The position numbers and the translations under genes were made by a program. A DNA stretch of 64,000 nt from positions 124,001 through 188,000 of the forward strand of contig JAWNZC010000091.1 in NCBI GenBank assembly GCA_035771165.1. The letters run 5' to 3'. Shown here piece after piece: positions 14,444-29,103 of this stretch; the first letter of the stretch is position 1, and the number at the start of each line of letters is the position of its first letter. Origin of the DNA: Paragorgia papillata (taxonomy: Eukaryota > Cnidaria > Anthozoa > Scleralcyonacea > Coralliidae). The notes under the pieces were generated by a model. That model had not been told where the DNA came from, made no database searches, and saw only the letters and a program-made list of their open reading frames with translations.

Positions 14444-17400
14444 TTATTTCCCCCAAGGACTAAGTCGGCAACTACAGTTAATAAAGATTTCTATTTCCAG
14501 TGAGCTGTAATTAACATTTTTGGCGCCTCGGTTTAAAAGCGAATAACTCTTAAACCAGATCTGGGCCACTTCTAATTTTTCTTGGGCCAGCAAGAAGATA
14601 GAATGAGCTTCAATTTGATATATAGGAAAGCCAGTTAAAGTTAAAAGAATCCATCGAGATTTTCCCCCCAAGACCATCCCGACGAATTTAATAATAAAGT
14701 GTTCTATTTTTAGCGTGCTGTGTAATTAACAGTATGGGCGTCTCGCTTTAAAAGCGAATAACTCTTGAACCAGATCTGGGCCACTTCTAATTTTTCTTGG
14801 GCCAGCAAGAAGATAGAATGAGCTTCATTTTGATATATAGGAAAGCCGGTTTAAAAATAACAGAAGCCATCGAATTATTTCCCCCAAGGACTAAGTCGGC
14901 AACTACAGTTAATAAAGATTTCTATTTCCAGTGAGCTGTAATTAACATTTTTGGCGCCTCGGTTTAAAAGCGAATAACTCTTAAACCAGATCTGGGCCAC
15001 TTCTAATTTTTCTTGGGCCAGCAAGAAGATAGAATGAGCTTCATTTTGATATATAGGAAAGCCGGTTAAAAATAACAGAAGCCATCGAATTATTTCCCCC
15101 AAGGACTAAGTCGGCAACTACAGTTAATAAAGATTTCTATTTCCAGTGAGCTGTAATTAACATTTTTGGCGCCTCGGTTTAAAAGCGAATAACTCTTAAA
15201 CCAGATCTGGGCCACTTCTAATTTTTCTTGGGCCAGCAAGAAGATAGAATGAGCTTCAATTTGATATATAGGAAAGCCAGTTAAAGTTAAAAGAAGCCAT
15301 CGAAATTTTCCCCCCAAGACCATCCCGACGAATTTAATAATAAAGTGTTCTATTTTTAGCGTGCTGTGTAATTAACAGTATGGGCGTCTCGCTTTAAAAG
15401 CGAATAACTCTTGAACCAGATCTGGGCCACTTCTAATTTTTCTTGGGCCAACAAGAAGAAAGAATGAGCTTCATTTTGATATATAGGAAAGCCGGTTAAA
15501 AATAACAGAAGCCATCGAATTATTTCCCCCAAGGACTAAGTCGGCAACTACAGTTAATAAAGATTTCTATTTCCAGTGAGCTGTAATTAACATTTTTGGC
15601 GCCTCGGTTTAAAAGCGAATAACTCTTAAACCAGATCTGGGCCACTTCTAATTTTTCTTGGGCCAGCAAGAAGATAGAATGAGCTTCAATTTGACATATA
15701 GGAAAGCCAGTTAAAGTTAAAAGAAGCCATCGAAATTTTCCCCCCAAGACCATCCCGACGAATTTAATAATAAAGTGTTCTATTTTTAGCGTGCTGTGTA
15801 ATTAACAGTATGGGCGTCTCGCTTTAAAAGCGAGTAACTCTTGAACCAGATCTGGGCCACTTCTAATTTTTCTTGGGCCAGCAAGAAGATAGAATGAGCT
15901 TCATTTTGATATATAGGAAAGCCGGTTAAAAATAACAGAAGCCATCGAATTATTTCCCCCAAGGACTAAGTCGGCAACTACAGTTAATAAAGATTTCTAT
16001 TTCCAGTGAGCTGTAATTAACATTTTTGGCGCCACGGTTTAAAAGCGAATAACTCTTAAACCAGATCTGGGCCACTTCTAATTTTTCTTGGGCCAGCAAG
16101 AAGATAGAATGAGCTTCATTTTGATATATAGGAAAGCCGGTTAAAAATAACAGAAGCCATCGAAATTTTTCCCCCAAGGACTAAGTCGGCAAGTACAGTT
16201 AATAAAGATTTCTATTTCCAGCGAGCTGTAATTAACAGTATGGGCGTCTCGCTTTAAAAGCGAATAACTCTTGAACCAGATCTGGGCCACTTCTAATTTT
16301 TCTTGGGCCAGCAAAAAGATAGAATGAGCTTCATTTTGATATATAGGAAAGCCGGTTAAAAATAACACAAGCCATCGAAATTTTTCCCCCAAGGACTAAG
16401 TCGGCAAGTACAGTTAATAAAGATTTCTATTTCCAGCGAGCTGTAATTAACATTTTTGGCGCCTCGGTTTAAAAGCGAATAACTCTTAAACCAGATCTGG
16501 GCCACTTCTAATTTTTCTTGGGCCAGCAAGAAGATAGAATGAGCTTCAATTTGATATATAGGAAAGCCAGTTAAAGTTAAAAGAAGCCATCGAAATTTTT
16601 CCCCCAACACCATCCCGACGAATTTAATAATAAAGTGTTCTATTTTTAGCGTGCTGTGTAATTAACAGTATGGGCGTCTCGCTCTAAAAGCGAATAACTC
16701 TTGAACCAGATCTGGGCCACTTCTAATTTTTCTTGGGCCAGCAAGAAGATAGAATGAGCTTCATTTTGATATATAGGAAAGCCGGTTAAAAATAACAGAA
16801 GCCAGCGAAATTTTTCCCCCCAAGGACTAAGTCGGCAAGTACAGTTAATAAAAATTTCTATTTCCAGCGAACTGTAATTAATATTTTTGGCGCCTCGGTT
16901 TAAAAGCGAATAACTCTTAAACCAGATCTGGGCCACTTCTAATTTTTCTTGGGCCAGCAAGAAGATAGAATGAGCTTCAATTTGATATATAGGAAAGCCA
17001 GTTAAAGTTAAAAGAATATATCGAAATTTTTCCCCCAATGACTAAGTCGGCAACTACAGTTAATAAAGATTTCTATTTCCAGTGAGCTGTAATTAACATT
17101 TTTGGCGCCTCGGTTTAAAAGCGAATAACTCTTAAACCAGATCTGGGCCACTTCTAATTTTTCTTGGGCCAGCAAGAAGATAGAATGAGCTTCATTTTGA
17201 TATATAGGAAAGCCAGTTAAAAATAACAGAAGCCATCGAAATTTTTCCCCCAAGGACTAAGTCGGCAAGTACAGTTAATAAAGATTTCTATTTCCAGCGA
17301 GCTGTAATTAACATTTTTGGCGCCTCGGTTTAAAAGCGAATAACTCTTAAACCAGATCTGGGCCACTTCTAATTTTTCTTGGGCCAGCAAGAAGATAGAA

Positions 17401-18335
17401 TGAGCTTCAATTTGATATATAGGAAAGCCAGTTAAAGTTAAAAGAATCCATCGAAATTTTTCCCCCCAAGACCATCCCGACGAATTTAATAATAAAGTGT
17501 TCTGTTTTTAGCGTGCTGTGTAATTAACAGTATGGGCGTCTCGCTTTAAAAGCGAATAACTCTTGAACCAGATCTGGGCCACTTCTAATTTTTCTTGGGC
17601 CAGCAAGAAGATAGAATGAGCTTCATTTTGATATATAGGAAAGCCGGTTAAAAATAACAGAAGCCATCGAAATTTTTCCCCCAAGGACTAAGTCGGCAAG
17701 TACAGTTAATAAAGATTTCTATTTCCAGCGAGCTGTAATTAACATTTTTGGCGCCTCGGTTTAAAAGCGAATAACTCTTAAACCAGATCTGGGCCACTTC
17801 TAATTTTTCTTGGGCCAGCAAGAAGATAGAATGAGCTTCAATTTGATATATAGGAAAGCCAGTTAAAGTTAAAAGAATTCATCGAAATTTTTCCCCCAAG
17901 GACTAAGTCGGCAACTACAGTTAATAAAGATTTCTATTTCCAGTGAGCTGTAATTAACATTTTTGGCGCCTCCTTTTAAAAGCGAATAACTCTTAAACCA
18001 GATCTGGGCCACTTCTAATTTTTCTTGGGCCAGCAAGAAGATAGAATGAGCTTCATTTTCATATATAGGAAAGCCAGTTAAAAATAACAGAAGCCATCGA
18101 AATTTTCCCCCCAAGGACTAAGTCGGCAAGTACAGTTAATAAAGATTTCTATTTCCAGCGAGCTGTAATTAACATTTTTGGCGCCTCGGTTTAAAAGCGA
18201 ATAACTCTTAAACCAGATCTGGGCCACTTCTAATTTTTCTTGGGCCAGCAAGAAGATAGAATGAGCTTCAATTTGATATATAGGAAAGCCAGTTAAAGTT
18301 AAAAGAATCCATCGAAATTTTCCCCCCAAGACCAT
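14444..18335. repeat. 3.9-kb satellite segment duplicated 10.77 kb downstream (copy 1)
   Basis: Rare variants in this stretch reappear at 25214-29103 with a constant shift of 10,768-10,771 bp. Examples are CATCGAGATTTT near 14654, TTTGACATATAGG near 15693, GGCCAACAAGAAG near 15447, GCGCCACGGTTT near 16030 and CCTCCTTTTAAAAG near 17970. The shift equals about 50 monomers. Confidence 0.8.
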
Positions 18336-20979
18336 CCCGACGAATTTAATAATAAAGTGTTCTATTTTTAGCGTGCTGTGTAATTAACAGTATGGGCGTC
18401 TCGGTTTAAAAGCGAATAACTCTTAAACCAGATCTGGGCCACTTCTAATTTTTCTTGGGCCAGCAAGAAGATAGAATGAGCTTCATTTTGATATATAGGA
18501 AAGCCGGTTAAAAATAACAGAAGCCATCGAAATTTTTCCCCCAAGGACTAAGTCGGCAAGTACAGTTAATAAAGATTTCTATTTCCAGCGAGCTGTAATT
18601 AACATTTTTGGCGCCTCGGTTTAAAAGCGAATAACTCTTAAACCAGATCTGGGCCACTTCTAATTTTTCTTGGGCCAGCAAGAAGATAGAATGAGCTTCA
18701 ATTTGATATATAGGAAAGCCAGTTAAAGTTAAAAGAATCCATCGAAATTTTTCCCCCCAAGACCATCCCGACGAATTTAATAATAAAGTGTTCTATTTAG
18801 CGTGCTGTGTAATTAACAGTATGGGCGTCTCGCTTTAAAAGCGAATAACTCTTGAACCAGATCTGGGCCACTTCTAATTTTTCTTGGGCCAGCAAGAAGA
18901 TAGAATGAGCTTCATTTTGATATATAGGAAAGCCGGTTAAAAATAACAGAAGCCATCGAAATTTTTCCCCCAAGGACTAAGTCCGCAAGTACAGTTAATA
19001 AAGATTTCTAATTCCAGCGAACTGTAATTAACATTTTTGGCGCCTCGGTTTAAAAGCGAATAACTCTTAAACCAGATCTGGGCCACTTCTAATTTTTCTT
19101 GGGCCAGCAAGAAGATAGAATAAGCTTCATTTTGATATATAGGAAAGCCAGTTAAAAATAACAGAAGCCATCGAAATTTTTCCCCCAAGGACTAAGTCGG
19201 CAACTACAGTTAATAAAGATTTCTATTTCCAGTGAGCTGTAATTAACATTTTTGGCGCCTCGGTTTAAAAGCGAATAACTCTTAAACCAGATCTGGGCCA
19301 CTTCTAATTTTTCTTGGGCCAGCAAGAAGATAGAATGAGCTTCAATTTGATATATAGGAAAGCCAGTTAAAGTTAAAAGAATCCATCGAAATTTTTCCCC
19401 CAAGACCATCCCGACGAATTTAATAATAAAGTGTTCTATTTTTAGCGTGCTGTGTAATTAACAGTATGGGCGTCTCGCTTTAAAAGCGAATAACTCTTGA
19501 ACCAGATCTGGGCCACTTCTAATTTTTCTTGGGCCACCAAGAAGATAGAATGAGCTTCATTTTGATATATAGGAAAGCCGGTTAAAAATAACAGAAGCCG
19601 TCGAAATTTTTTCCCCCAGGACTAAGTCGGCAACTACAGTTAATAAAGATTTCTATTTCCAGTGAGCTGTAATTAACATTTTTGGCGCCTCGGTTTAAAA
19701 GCGAATAACTCTTAAACCAGATCTGGGCCACTTCTAATTTTTCTTGGGCCAGCAAGAAGATAGAATGAGCTTCATTTTGATATATAGGAAAGCCGGTTAA
19801 AAATAACAGAAGCCATCGAATTATTTCCCCCAAGGACTAAGTCGGCAACTACAGTTAATAAAGATTTCTATTTCCAGTGAGCTGTAATTAACATTTTTGG
19901 CGCCTCGGTTTAAAAGCGAATAACTCTTAAACCAGATCTGGGCCACTTCTAATTTTTCTTGGGCCAGCAAGAAGATAGAATGAGCTTCAATTTGATATAT
20001 AGGAAAGCCAGTTAAAGTTAAAAGAATCCATCGAAATTTTCCCCCCAAGACCATCCCGACGAATTTAATAATAAAGTGTTCTATTTTTAGCGTGCTGTGT
20101 AATTAACAGTATGGGCGTCTCGCTTTAAAAGCGAATAACTCTTGAACCAGATCTGGGCCACTTCTAATTTTTCTTGGGCCAGCAAGAAGATAGAATGAGC
20201 TTCATTTTGATATATAGGAAAGCCGGTTAAAAATAACAGAAGCCATCGAAATTTTCCCCCCAAGGACTAAGTCCGCAAGTACAGTTAATAAAGATTTCTA
20301 TTTCCAGCGAGCTGTAATTAACATTTTTGGCGCCTCGGTTTAAAAGCGAATAACTCTTAAACCAGATCTGGGCCACTTCTAATTTTTCTTGGGCCAGCAA
20401 GAAGATAGAATGAGCTTCAATTTGATATATAGGAAAGCCAGTTAAAGTTAAAAGAATCCATCGAAATTTTTCCCCCCAAGACCATCCCGACGAATTTAAT
20501 AATAAAGTGTTCTGTTTTTAGCGTGCTGTGTAATTAACAGTATGGGCGTCTCGCTTTAAAAGCGAATAACTCTTGAACCAGATCTGGGCCACTTCTAATT
20601 TTTCTTGGGCCAGCAAGAAGATAGAATGAGCTTCATTTTGATATATAGGAAAGCCGGTTAAAAATAACAGAAGCCGTCGAAATTTTTCCCCCAAGGACTA
20701 AGTCCGCAAGTACAGTTAATAAAGATTTCTATTTCCAGCGAGCTGTAATTAACATTTTTGGCGCCTCGGTTTAAAAGCGAATAACTCTTAAACCAGATCT
20801 GGGCCACTTCTAATTTTTCTTGGGCCAGCAAGAAGATAGAATGAGCTTCATTTTGATATATAGGAAAGCCGGTTAAAAATAACAGAAGCCATCGAATTAT
20901 TTCCCCCAAGGACTAAGTCGGCAACTACAGTTAATAAAGATTTCTATTTCCAGTGAGCTGTAATTAACATTTTTGGCGC

Positions 20980-21016
20980 CTTGGTTTAAAAGCGAATAAT
21001 TAAAAGCGAATAACTC
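20980..21016. repeat. Satellite monomer with 16-bp internal duplication
   Basis: The sequence TTAAAAGCGAATAA occurs twice in immediate succession here. Elsewhere in the array it occurs once per monomer. I saw it nowhere else in the window. Confidence 0.8.
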
Positions 21017-23491
21017 TTAAACCAGATCTGGGCCACTTCTAATTTTTCTTGGGCCAGCAAGAAGATAGAATGAGCTTCAATTTGATATATAGGAAAGCCA
21101 GTTAAAGTTAAAAGAATCCATCGAAATTTTCCCCCCAAGACCATCCCGACGAATTTAATAATAAAGTGTTCTATTTTTAGCGTGCTGTGTAATTAACAGT
21201 ATGGGCGTCTCGCTTTAAAAGCGAATAACTCTTGAACCAGATCTGGGCCACTTCTAATTTTTCTTGGGCCAGCAAGAAGATAGAATGAGCTTCATTTTGA
21301 TATATAGGAAAGCCGGTTAAAAATAACAGAAGCCATCGAAATTATTTCCCCCAAGGACTAAGTCGGCAACTACAGTTAATAAAGATTTCTATTTCCAGTG
21401 AGCTGTAATTAACATTTTTGGCGCCTCGGTTTAAAAGCGAATAACTCTTAAACCAGATCTGGGCCACTTCTAATTTTTCTTGGGCCAGCAAGAAGATAGA
21501 ATGAGCTTCATTTTGATATATAGGAAAGCCGGTTAAAAATAACAGAAGCCATCGAATTATTTCCCCCAAGGACTAAGTCGGCAACTACAGTTAATAAAGA
21601 TTTCTATTTCCAGTGAGCTGTAATTAACATTTTTGGCGCCTCGGTTTAAAAGCGAATAACTCTTAAACCAGATCTGGGCCACTTCTAATTTTTCTTGGGC
21701 CAGCAAGAAGATAGAATGAGCTTCATTTTGATATATAGGAAAGCCGGTTAAAAATAACAGAGCCATCGAATTATTTCCCCCAAGGACTAAGTCGGCAACT
21801 ACAGTTAATGAAGATTTCTATTTCCAGTGAGCTGTAATTAACATTTTTGGCGCCTCGGTTTAAAAGCGAATAACTCTTAAACCAGATCTGGGCCACTTCT
21901 AATTTTTCTTGGGCCAGCAAGAAGATAGAATGAGCTTCAATTTGATATATAGGAAAGCCAGTTAAAGTTAAAAGAATCCATCGAAATTTTCCCCCCAAGA
22001 CCATCCCGACGAATTTAATAATAAAGTGTTCTATTTTTAGCGTGCTGTGTAATTAACAGCATGGGCGTCTCGCTTTAAAAGCGAATAACTCTTGAACCAG
22101 ATCTGGGCCACTTCTAATTTTTCTTGGGCCAGCAAGAAGATAGAATGAGCTTCATTTTGATATATAGGAAAGCCGGTTAAAAATAACAGAAGCCGTCGAA
22201 ATTTTTCCCCCAAGGACTAAGTCCGCAAGTACAGTTAATAAAGATTTCTATTTCCAGCGAGCTGTAATTAACATTTTTGGCGCCTCGGTTTAAAAGCGAA
22301 TAACTCTTAAACCAGATCTGGGCCACTTCTAATTTTTCTTGGGCCAGCAAGAAGATAGAATGAGCTTCAATTTGATATATAGGAAAGCCAGTTAAAGTTA
22401 AAAGAATCCATCGAAATTTTCCCCCCAAGACCATCCCGACGAATTTAATAATAAAGTGTTCTGTTTTTAGCGTGCTGTGTAATTAACAGTATGGGCGTCT
22501 CGCTTTAAAAGCGAATAACTCTTGAACCAGATCTGGGCCACTTCTAATTTTTCTTGGGCCAGCAAGAAGATAGAATGAGCTTCATTTTGATATATAGGAA
22601 AGCCGGTTAAAAATAACACAAGCCATCGAAATTTTTCCCCCAAGGACTAAGTCGGCAAGTACAGTTAATAAAGATTTCTATTTCCAGTGAGCTGTAATTA
22701 ACATTTTTGGCGCCTCGGTTTAAAAGCGAATAACTCTTAAACCAGATCTGGGCCACTTCTAATTTTTCTTGGGCCAGCAAGAAGATAGAATGAGCTTCAT
22801 TTTGATATATAGGAAAGCCGGTTAAAAATAACAGACGCCATCGAATTATTTCCCCCAAGGACTAAGTCGGCAACTACAGTTAATGAAGATTTCTATTTCC
22901 AGTGAGCTGTAATTAACATTTTTGGCGCCTCGGTTTAAAAGCGAATAACTCTTAAACCAGATCTGGGCCACTTCTAATTTTTCTTGGGCCAGCAAGAAGA
23001 TAGAATGAGCTTCAATTTGATATATAGGAAAGCCAGTTAAAGTTAAAAGAATCCATCGAAATTTTCCCCCCAAGACCATCCCGACGAATTTAATAATAAA
23101 GTGTTCTATTTTTAGCGTGCTGTGTAATTAACAGTATGGGCGTCTCGCTTTAAAAGCGAATAACTCTTGATCCAGATCTGGGCCACTTCTAATTTTTCTT
23201 GGGCCAGCAAGAAGATAGAATGAGCTTCATTTTGATATATAGGAAAGCCGGTTAAAAATAACAGAAGCCATCGAAATTTTTCCCCCAAGGACTAAGTCGG
23301 CAACTACAGTTAATAAAGATTTCTATTTCCAGTGAGCTGTAATTAACATTTTTGGCGCCTCGGTTTAAAAGCGAATAACTCTTAAACCAGATCTGGGCCA
23401 CTTCTAATTTTTCTTGGGCCAGCAAGAAGATAGAATGAGCTTCATTTTGATATATAGGAAAGCCGGTTAAAAATAACAGACGCCATCGAAA

Positions 23492-26400
23492 TTATTTCCC
23501 CCAAGGACTAAGTCGGCAACTACAGTTAATGAAGATTTCTATTTCCAGTGAGCTGTAATTAACATTTTTGGCGCCTCGGTTTAAAAGCGAATAACTCTTA
23601 AACCAGATCTGGGCCACTTCTAATTTTTCTTGGGCCAGCAAGAAGATAGAATGAGCTTCAATTTGATATATAGGAAAGCCAGTTAAAGTTAAAAGAATCC
23701 ATCGAGATTTTTCCCCCAAGACCATCCCGACGAATTTAATAATAAAGTGTTCTATTTTTAGCGTGCTGTGTAATTAACAGCATGGGCGTCTCGCTTTAAA
23801 AGCGAATAACTCTTGAACCAGATCTGGGCCACTTCTAATTTTTCTTGGGCCAGCAAGAAGATAGAATGAGCTTCATTTTGATATATAGGAAAGCCGGTTA
23901 AAAATAACAGAAGCCATCGAAATTATTTCCCCCAAGGACTAAGTCGGCAACTACAGTTAATAAAGATTTCTATTTCCAGTGAGCTGTAATTAACATTTTT
24001 GGCGCCTCGGTTTAAAAGCGAATAACTCTTAAACCAGATCTGGGCCACTTCTAATTTTTCTTGGGCCAGCAAGAAGATAGAATGAGCTTCATTTTGATAT
24101 ATAGGAAAGCCGGTTAAAAATAACAGAAGCCATCGAATTATTTCCCCCAAGGACTAAGTCGGCAACTACAGTTAATAAAGATTTCTATTTCCAGTGAGCT
24201 GTAATTAACATTTTTGGCGCCTCGGTTTAAAAGCGAATAACTCTTAAACCAGATCTGGGCCACTTCTAATTTTTCTTGGGCCAGCAAGAAGATAGAATGA
24301 GCTTCAATTTGATATATAGGAAAGCCAGTTAAAGTTAAAAGAAGCCATCGAAATTTTTCCCCCAAGACCATCCCGACGAATTTAATAATAAAGTGTTCTA
24401 TTTTTAGCGTGCTGTCTAATTAACAGTATGGGCGTCTCGCTTTAAAAGCGAATAACTCTTGAACCAGATCTGGGCCACTTCTAATTTTTCTTGGGCCAAC
24501 AAGAAGATAGAATGAGCTTCATTTTGATATATAGGAAAGCCGGTTAAAAATAACAGAAGCCATCGAATTATTTCCCCCAAGGACTAAGTCGGCAACTACA
24601 GTTAATAAAGATTTCTATTTCCAGTGAGCTGTAATTAACATTTTTGGCGCCTCGGTTTAAAAGCGAATAACTCTTAAACCAGATCTGGGCCACTTCTAAT
24701 TTTTCTTGGGCCAGCAAGAAGATAGAATGAGCTTCAATTTGATATATAGGAAAGCCAGTTAAAGTTAAAAGAAGCCATCGAAATTTTCCCCCCAAGACCA
24801 TCCCGACGAATTTAATAATAAAGTGTTCTATTTTTAGCGTGCTGTGTAATTAACAGTATGGGCGTCTCGCTTTAAAAGCGAATAACTCTTGATCCAGATC
24901 TGGGCCACTTCTAATTTTTCTTGGGCCAGCAAGAAGATAGAATGAGCTTCATTTTGATATATAGGAAAGCCGGTTAAAAATAACAGAAGCCATCGAATTA
25001 TTTCCCCCAAGGACTAAGTCGGCAACTACAGTTAATAAAGATTTCTATTTCCAGTGAGCTGTAATTAACATTTTTGGCGCCTCGGTTTAAAAGCGAATAA
25101 CTCTTAAACCAGATCTGGGCCACTTCTAATTTTTCTTGGGCCAGCAAGAAGATAGAATGAGCTTCATTTTGATATATAGGAAAGCCGGTTAAAAATAACA
25201 GACGCCATCGAAATTATTTCCCCCAAGGACTAAGTCGGCAACTACAGTTAATAAAGATTTCTATTTCCAGTGAGCTGTAATTAACATTTTTGGCGCCTCG
25301 GTTTAAAAGCGAATAACTCTTAAACCAGATCTGGGCCACTTCTAATTTTTCTTGGGCCAGCAAGAAGATAGAATGAGCTTCAATTTGATATATAGGAAAG
25401 CCAGTTAAAGTTAAAAGAATCCATCGAGATTTTCCCCCCAAGACCATCCCGACGAATTTAATAATAAAGTGTTCTATTTTTAGCGTGCTGTGTAATTAAC
25501 AGCATGGGCGTCTCGCTTTAAAAGCGAATAACTCTTGAACCAGATCTGGGCCACTTCTAATTTTTCTTGGGCCAGCAAGAAGATAGAATGAGCTTCATTT
25601 TGATATATAGGAAAGCCGGTTAAAAATAACAGAAGCCATCGAATTATTTCCCCCAAGGACTAAGTCGGCAACTACAGTTAATAAAGATTTCTATTTCCAG
25701 TGAGCTGTAATTAACATTTTTGGCGCCTCGGTTTAAAAGCGAATAACTCTTAAACCAGATCTGGGCCACTTCTAATTTTTCTTGGGCCAGCAAGAAGATA
25801 GAATGAGCTTCATTTTGATATATAGGAAAGCCGGTTAAAAATAACAGAAGCCATCGAATTATTTCCCCCAAGGACTAAGTCGGCAACTACAGTTAATAAA
25901 GATTTCTATTTCCAGTGAGCTGTAATTAACATTTTTGGCGCCTCGGTTTAAAAGCGAATAACTCTTAAACCAGATCTGGGCCACTTCTAATTTTTCTTGG
26001 GCCAGCAAGAAGATAGAATGAGCTTCAATTTGATATATAGGAAAGCCAGTTAAAGTTAAAAGAAGCCATCGAAATTTTCCCCCCAAGACCATCCCGACGA
26101 ATTTAATAATAAAGTGTTGTATTTTTAGCGTGCTGTCTAATTAACAGTATGGGCGTCTCGCTTTAAAAGCGAATAACTCTTGAACCAGATCTGGGCCACT
26201 TCTAATTTTTCTTGGGCCAACAAGAAGATAGAATGAGCTTCATTTTGATATATAGGAAAGCCGGTTAAAAATAACAGAAGCCATCGAATTATTTCCCCCA
26301 AGGACTAAGTCGGCAACTACAGTTAATAAAGATTTCTATTTCCAGTGAGCTGCAATTAACATTTTTGGCGCCTCGGTTTAAAAGCGAATAACTCTTAAAC

Positions 26401-26947
26401 CAGATCTGGGCCACTTCTAATTTTTCTTGGGCCAGCAAGAAGATAGAATGAGCTTCAATTTGACATATAGGAAAGCCAGTTAAAGTTAAAAGAAGCCATC
26501 GAAATTTTCCCCCCAAGACCATCCCGACGAATTTAATAATAAAGTGTTCTATTTTTAGCGTGCTGTGTAATTAACAGTATGGGCGTCTCGCTTTAAAAGC
26601 GAGTAACTCTTGAACCAGATCTGGGCCACTTCTAATTTTTCTTGGGCCAGCAAGAAGATAGAATGAGCTTCATTTTGATATATAGGAAAGCCGGTTAAAA
26701 ATAACAGAAGCCATCGAAATTATTTCCCCCAAGGACTAAGTCGGCAACTACAGTTAATAAAGATTTCTATTTCCAGTGAGCTGTAATTAACATTTTTGGC
26801 GCCACGGTTTAAAAGCGAATAACTCTTAAACCAGATCTGGGCCACTTCTAATTTTTCTTGGGCCAGCAAGAAGATAGAATGAGCTTCATTTTGATATATA
26901 GGAAAGCCGGTTAAAAATAACAGAAGCCAACGAAATTTTTCCCCCAA
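23492..26947. repeat. 1.72-kb (8-monomer) higher-order repeat
   Basis: Segments at 23492, 23923, 24138 and 24568 recur at 25214, 25644, 25859 and 26289 (shift 1721-1722 bp, eight monomers). Shared rare markers include GGCCAACAAGAAG (near 24493 and 26214) and GCTGTCTAATTAAC (near 24412 and 26132). Confidence 0.78.
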
Positions 26948-29103
26948 GGACTAAGTCGGCAAGTACAGTTAATAAAGATTTCTATTTCCAGCGAGCTGTA
27001 ATTAACAGTATGGGCGTCTCGCTTTAAAAGCGAATAACTCTTGAACCAGATCTGGGCCACTTCTAATTTTTCTTGGGCCAGCAAGAAGATAGAATGAGCT
27101 TCATTTTGATATATAGGAAAGCCGGTTAAAAATAACACAAGCCATCGAAATTTTTCCCCCAAGGACTAAGTCGGCAAGTACAGTTAATAAAGATTTCTAT
27201 TTCCAGCGAGCTGTAATTAACATTTTTGGCGCCTCGGTTTAAAAGCGAATAACTCTTAAACCAGATCTGGGCCACTTCTAATTTTTCTTGGGCCAGCAAG
27301 AAGATAGAATGAGCTTCAATTTGATATATAGGAAAGCCAGTTAAAGTTAAAAGAAGCCATCGAAATTTTTCCCCCAACACCATCCCGACGAATTTAATAA
27401 TAAAGTGTTCTATTTTTAGCGTGCTGTGTAATTAACAGTATGGGCGTCTCGCTCTAAAAGCGAATAACTCTTGAACCAGATCTGGGCCACTTCTAATTTT
27501 TCTTGGGCCAGCAAGAAGATAGAATGAGCTTCATTTTGATATATAGGAAAGCCGGTTAAAAATAACAGAAGCCAGCGAAATTTTCCCCCCAAGGACTAAG
27601 TCGGCAAGTACAGTTAATAAAAATTTCTATTTCCAGCGAACTGTAATTAACATTTTTGGCACCTCGGTTTAAAAGCGAATAACTCTTAAACCAGATCTGG
27701 GCCACTTCTAATTTTTCTTGGGCCAGCAAGAAGATAGAATGAGCTTCAATTTGATATATAGGAAAGCCAGTTAAAGTTAAAAGAATCCATCGAAATTTTT
27801 CCCCCAATGACTAAGTCGGCAACTACAGTTAATAAAGATTTCTATTTCCAGTGAGCTGTAATTAACATTTTTGGCGCCTCGGTTTAAAAGCGAATAACTC
27901 TTAAACCAGATCTGGGCCACTTCTAATTTTTCTTGGGCCAGCAAGAAGATAGAATGAGCTTCATTTTGATATATAGGAAAGCCAGTTAAAAATAACAGAA
28001 GCCATCGAAATTTTTCCCCCAAGGACTAAGTCGGCAAGTACAGTTAATAAAGATTTCTATTTCCAGCGAGCTGTAATTAACATTTTTGGCGCCTCGGTTT
28101 AAAAGCGAATAACTCTTAAACCAGATCTGGGCCACTTCTAATTTTTCTTGGGCCAGCAAGAAGATAGAATGAGCTTCAATTTGATATATAGGAAAGCCAG
28201 TTAAAGTTAAAAGAATCCATCGAAATTTTCCCCCCAAGACCATCCCGACGAATTTAATAATAAAGTGTTCTGTTTTTAGCGTGCTGTGTAATTAACAGTA
28301 TGGGCGTCTCGCTTTAAAAGCGAATAACTCTTGAACCAGATCTGGGCCACTTCTAATTTTTCTTGGGCCAGCAAGAAGATAGAATGAGCTTCATTTTGAT
28401 ATATAGGAAAGCCGGTTAAAAATAACAGAAGCCGTCGAAATTTTTCCCCCAAGGACTAAGTCCGCAAGTACAGTTAATAAAGATTTCTATTTCCAGCGAG
28501 CTGTAATTAACATTTTTGGCGCCTCGGTTTAAAAGCGAATAACTCTTAAACCAGATCTGGGCCACTTCTAATTTTTCTTGGGCCACCAAGAAGATAGAAT
28601 GAGCTTCAATTTGATATATAGGAAAGCCAGTTAAAGTTAAAAGAATTCATCGAAATTTTTCCCCCAAGGACTAAGTCGGCAACTACAGTTAATAAAGATT
28701 TCTATTTCCAGTGAGCTGTAATTAACATTTTTGGCGCCTCCTTTTAAAAGCGAATAACTCTTAAACCAGATCTGGGCCACTTCTAATTTTTCTTGGGCCA
28801 GCAAGAAGATAGAATGAGCTTCATTTTGATATATAGGAAAGCCAGTTAAAAATAACAGAAGCCATCGAAATTTTTCCCCCAAGGACTAAGTCGGCAAGTA
28901 CAGTTAATAAAGATTTCTATTTCCAGCGAGCTGTAATTAACATTTTTGGCGCCTCGGTTTAAAGGCGAATAACTCTTAAACCAGATCTGGGCCACTTCTA
29001 ATTTTTCTTGGGCCAGCAAGAAGATAGAATGAGCTTCAATTTGATATATAGGAAAGCCAGTTAAAGTTAAAAGAATCCATCGAAATTTCCCCCCCAAGAC
29101 CAT
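25214..29103. repeat. 3.9-kb satellite segment duplicated 10.77 kb upstream (copy 2)
   Basis: Carries the same ordered set of rare variants as 14444-18335. It has picked up private changes, such as a C in GAGCTGCAATTAAC near 26351 and AGCCAACGAAAT near 26927, so the copies have begun to diverge. Confidence 0.8.
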